Part shown: positions 61,330 through 64,000 of the stretch, one piece after another | How positions within the stretch are numbered: the first letter of the stretch is position 1 | Layout: every line of letters begins with the position of its first letter | From: Pseudoselenomonas ruminantium | GTDB lineage: Bacteria; Bacillota; Negativicutes; Selenomonadales; Selenomonadaceae | Assembly: GCA_002373045.1 (NCBI GenBank) | Contig: DFHU01000022.1 | Coordinates: 1 to 64,000 of the forward strand | Reading direction: 5' to 3' | DNA: 64,000 nucleotides | Program-made: the position numbers and the translations under genes | The notes under the pieces: model-generated | Seen by the model: only the letters and a program-made list of their open reading frames with translations | Database searches by the model: none | What the model was told of the DNA's origin: nothing

Positions 61330-62975
61330 GGTACATCCTCCTCTCTGGGCAAGTAAGCGTGTAAATCGACAACATTATCGGCAAGCTGCAATACCGCCGG
61401 ATGGTGGCTGCTGATAATCATGGTGCGGCCTTTGGCGATGACATCCAGCGTGTGGATAATCTTGGCTTCGGTGTGCTCATCCAAACCGGTAGTCGGTTCG
61501 TCCAATAGCATAACGGGGTTATTTTGCAGGATAAGGCGGGCCAGTCCCAGCCGTTTTAACTGCCCTTGGGATAATTTTTGTCCGCCGTCGCCATAACGGG
61601 TGGATAGTCCCTCGGGAAGCTGGTGGTAAAAATCCGCCAATTGCGCTAAACGCAGAGCCTGTAGACAGCGTTCAGGAGGAGCATCTTGAAAGAGCAGCAG
61701 GTTTTCCTGCAGGGTTCCCTGGTAAAGATGTGGTTCCTGCGGAAGATAGCCGATGAGTTTTTGCTGACTGGCAGGATGCATGGTATGGAGCAGCTGGTCT
61801 TCCAGATAAATACCGCCGTCTGTTGGTGCATAAAGTCCGGCGATAAGCATCAGCAGGGTGGTCTTGCCACAGCCGCTGCTGCCGGTAAGGACGGTGATTT
61901 TTCCCGCAGGCAGGGTCAGATTGAGATTTTGCCATGTGGGGGTATGCCGCTTTGGATAGGTAAAGGACATTTGGCGGATATGTATGGCTGGCGGAACCGC
62001 TAATTTTTCATGGTGCCCATGATGTGGGACGTGGTCGGTTTCAGTCAAGGCCTGCGCGATTTTCGCAGCGGCGGTATTGGTATTCATGGCGGTATGAAAG
62101 GCGGTACCGCTTTGCCGCAAAGGTTGATAGAATTCCGGCAGCAGCAGGAGCAGGAAAAAGCCGGTGGCAAAGGAAAGTTCGCCATTTAGCAGGCGCAGGC
62201 CAATGGTTACGGCAATCAGGGCGATGGCTAAGGTGGTGATTAACTCCAGGACAAAGCTGGCTAAAAAGGCTTGTTCCAGTACGTTTAGCGTTGCCGTGGA
62301 GAACTGCTGGATAAGCTTTTGGGCGGTGGAACGTTGCGCCTTGTCCTGTTGGAAGATTTTGAGCATGGGCAGGGCCTGCAGGAGTTCATGAAATCCCTGC
62401 GTAAGATTGCGCATAGACTGCCAGGCGACTTCACTGCGTTTTTTGGTCAGACTGCCCAGCAGGTATAGCAGGAAGGGGGCAATGGGCAGGGTGACGAGGG
62501 TGATGGCGGCGGTGATGATATCGTTGCAGGCAAAGACAACCAATAGGAAAGGAAGTGTCGTAAGGAGGGAGATAAGCGTAGGGAGCAGGATTTGATAATC
62601 GTCATCCAGTGTTTCCGTCGTTTCACAGCTCAGGGTCAACAGCTCGGAACTGTCATCGGCGGTCAGCGGATTGGCAAGCTCCTGTCGATGGAGTTTTTGC
62701 CGCACTTGCTGGCGGAAGTCTTGAGACATATTCAGCAGCTGTTGTTTTTGGCGGTAGAGGATGAATTCCCGGCAGATAAGCAGGAAAAGCAGCACCAGTA
62801 AAACTGGTGCTGCTTCAGCAATCGGTTTTTCCTGTAGAAAAACAGCGTTGACGATATAGGTAAGTGCGCCCATAGCACCGGTATAGAGTGCGACATGGAC
62901 GAGCTGCCCTAAGGAAAGCAGGAGCAGGTTGCGTTTATCTTTTTGTCCATAAAGTTGAAAACGTGCTGGAATCAT
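61323..62975 (-). CDS. cydD: ABC exporter CydD
   Basis: 550 residues. It has an N-terminal membrane domain and an ABC domain with GSSGCGKTTLL, LSQGQLKRLGLARL (signature variant LSQGQ) and VMLLDEPTTGLD. Partner of CydC. Spacing to cydB is 21 bp, so the genes are one transcript reading right to left. Confidence 0.92.
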   Translation of the reverse strand: MIPARFQLYGQKDKRNLLLLSLGQLVHVALYTGAMGALTYIVNAVFLQEKPIAEAAPVLLVLLFLLICREFILYRQKQQLLNMSQDFRQQVRQKLHRQELANPLTADDSSELLTLSCETTETLDDDYQILLPTLISLLTTLPFLLVVFACNDIITAAITLVTLPIAPFLLYLLGSLTKKRSEVAWQSMRNLTQGFHELLQALPMLKIFQQDKAQRSTAQKLIQQFSTATLNVLEQAFLASFVLELITTLAIALIAVTIGLRLLNGELSFATGFFLLLLLPEFYQPLRQSGTAFHTAMNTNTAAAKIAQALTETDHVPHHGHHEKLAVPPAIHIRQMSFTYPKRHTPTWQNLNLTLPAGKITVLTGSSGCGKTTLLMLIAGLYAPTDGGIYLEDQLLHTMHPASQQKLIGYLPQEPHLYQGTLQENLLLFQDAPPERCLQALRLAQLADFYHQLPEGLSTRYGDGGQKLSQGQLKRLGLARLILQNNPVMLLDEPTTGLDEHTEAKIIHTLDVIAKGRTMIISSHHPAVLQLADNVVDLHAYLPREEDVPC

Positions 62976-62996
62976 GGCTGCCTTTCTGTGTGGGAA

Positions 62997-63995
62997 TCAA
63001 TAATGGGAAACATCACCTGCGGTTACGCGCTTGCGGAAGATGTAGTAGGTCCATATCTGATAGACGAGGACAATGGGCACGAGTACAAGCGCGGCAACAG
63101 TCATAATGGATAAGGTGTACTCCGTGGAAGAGGCGTTGGTGATGGTCAGGCTCCAATCCGGATTAAGGCTCGAAACCATAAGACGCGGGAACATACCGGT
63201 GAAAAAGCCGATGGTCACGCTGGCAACGGCCAGTGCTCCGAGGATGAAACTCCCTTTGCCCGGTGCCTTCGCAAAGCGATACAAGCTGGTCAGGAAGAAT
63301 ACCGCTGTGGCGATAAACAGCCCCAAAGCAGCAGGCCGGTTCAGCAAGTCCGTATTTTCCCAGGTCAGGAGCAGGTAAAATACATAGGCAATTGCGCCAC
63401 ATACACCTGCACATTTGCCTAAAGCTTGTACGCGGTAGAGCAGGCCCTTATCCATCAGTCGCAACTGCAGGAAGGCGGCGCCATGATAGGCAAAGACCAG
63501 TACAAAGACCAGCCCGCCCAGGATGGAATAGAGGTTCAATAAATCGAGGAAATTTCCCTGATAAACCATATTGGCACCGATGGGGAGCCCTGCGGCCAAA
63601 TCCGTCACGGCTACACCCCAGAGAAAAGCGGGGACAATGCTGCCGATAAAGATGGCGGCATCCCACGTTTTCTGCCAGCAGGGGCATTTTTCCTTGGTGC
63701 GCAGTTCAAAGGCTACGCCACGGAGAATCAGGGCGACGAGCATTAGGAACAGCGCCAGATAAAAGGTGCTGAACATGGTAGCATACACATGAGGAAAGGC
63801 GGCAAACAGGGCACCGCCGGCGGTAATCATCCATACTTCGTTGCCGTCCCATACTGGGCCGATGGTGCGCAGGATAAGGCCGCGGTCTTCTTCGCGTTTG
63901 CTCACAAAGGGCGCAAGCATACCTACGCCGTAGTCAAATCCCTCCAAAAAGAAGAATCCCGTAAAGAGTACGGTGATTAGGATAAACCAAATCAT
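62997..63995 (-). CDS. cydB: cytochrome bd oxidase subunit II, 5' end at the window edge
   Basis: At least 332 residues with eight to nine hydrophobic segments. It begins at (Q)MIWFILITVLFTGFFFLE, and GFDYGVGML is the conserved CydB start region. Family members usually have a few residues before IWFIL, so the real start may lie just outside the window. Subunit II pairs with CydA (presumably beyond the right edge) in the quinol oxidase that reduces O2 under low oxygen, protecting an otherwise anaerobic cell. The operon order cydB, cydD, cydC is usual in Firmicutes. Confidence 0.92.
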   Translation of the reverse strand: MIWFILITVLFTGFFFLEGFDYGVGMLAPFVSKREEDRGLILRTIGPVWDGNEVWMITAGGALFAAFPHVYATMFSTFYLALFLMLVALILRGVAFELRTKEKCPCWQKTWDAAIFIGSIVPAFLWGVAVTDLAAGLPIGANMVYQGNFLDLLNLYSILGGLVFVLVFAYHGAAFLQLRLMDKGLLYRVQALGKCAGVCGAIAYVFYLLLTWENTDLLNRPAALGLFIATAVFFLTSLYRFAKAPGKGSFILGALAVASVTIGFFTGMFPRLMVSSLNPDWSLTITNASSTEYTLSIMTVAALVLVPIVLVYQIWTYYIFRKRVTAGDVSHY

Positions 63996-64000
63996 CTGAT

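Overview
The window looks like a chromosome segment of a Negativicutes bacterium, probably Selenomonadaceae. This is inference from gene content: CIRCE-controlled groESL, VanW, a GntP permease behind a cobalamin riboswitch, a cytochrome bd operon with cydDC, and GH43 sugar use. Roughly the middle two thirds is one contractile-tailed prophage of the PBSX/xkd type.

Layout. 1-330: unidentified structured sequence, perhaps an RNA, ending in a terminator. 389-3764: an ArsR-type regulator (minus) divergent from a GH43 arabinosidase/xylosidase and an MFS sugar symporter, with the same 16-bp palindrome in front of both arms. 3799-6808: a CsoR-controlled copper efflux unit (csoR, copA with a fused CopZ-like tail). 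6830-8893: cobalamin riboswitch, two terminators, GntP permease. 8897-10147: VanW protein. 10263-12309: CIRCE, groES, groEL.

The prophage (about 43.7 kb) lies between 17-bp direct repeats at 12294-12310 and 55956-55972. The left copy is the last codons of groEL, and groEL's presumed native terminator now sits beyond the right copy, so the phage integrates at the 3' end of groEL. Inside, left to right: an AT-rich three-gene cargo (GHKL ATPase, STAS-like protein, PIN nuclease); tyrosine integrase; a minus-strand lysogeny region with PBECR-, DinD- and MazF-like proteins and a CI-type repressor, interleaved with plus-strand micro-genes; an early operon (Cro-like protein, many small genes, a broken helicase-methylase, HUH Rep, RecU, PcfK/PcfJ, DUF3102, MazG-like); an ArpU/RinA-like late regulator and a probable activator-dependent late promoter; then terminase, portal, scaffold, capsid, MuF with a JAMM-like extension, connectors, sheath, tube, chaperone with -1 frameshift, tape measure, baseplate, tail fibre and lysis genes. 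Three genes are damaged: helicase-methylase (deletion and frameshift), pcfJ (1-nt frameshift) and tail tube (in-frame amber). The prophage may therefore be defective, unless these are read through or are sequence errors.

Right of attR: groEL terminator, D-Ala-D-Ala carboxypeptidase, a SAM methyltransferase, then on the minus strand a CorC/HlyC-type protein and cydC, cydD and cydB of a cytochrome bd operon that leaves the window on the right.

The strongest candidate for an undescribed system is the GHKL/STAS/PIN cargo between attL and the integrase. It resembles a partner-switching pair coupled to a nuclease. Other notable points are groEL as attachment site, a tape-measure tail motif copied into a small early protein, two repeated hairpin blocks each placed behind an antisense gene, and helically phased repeats at the late promoter.
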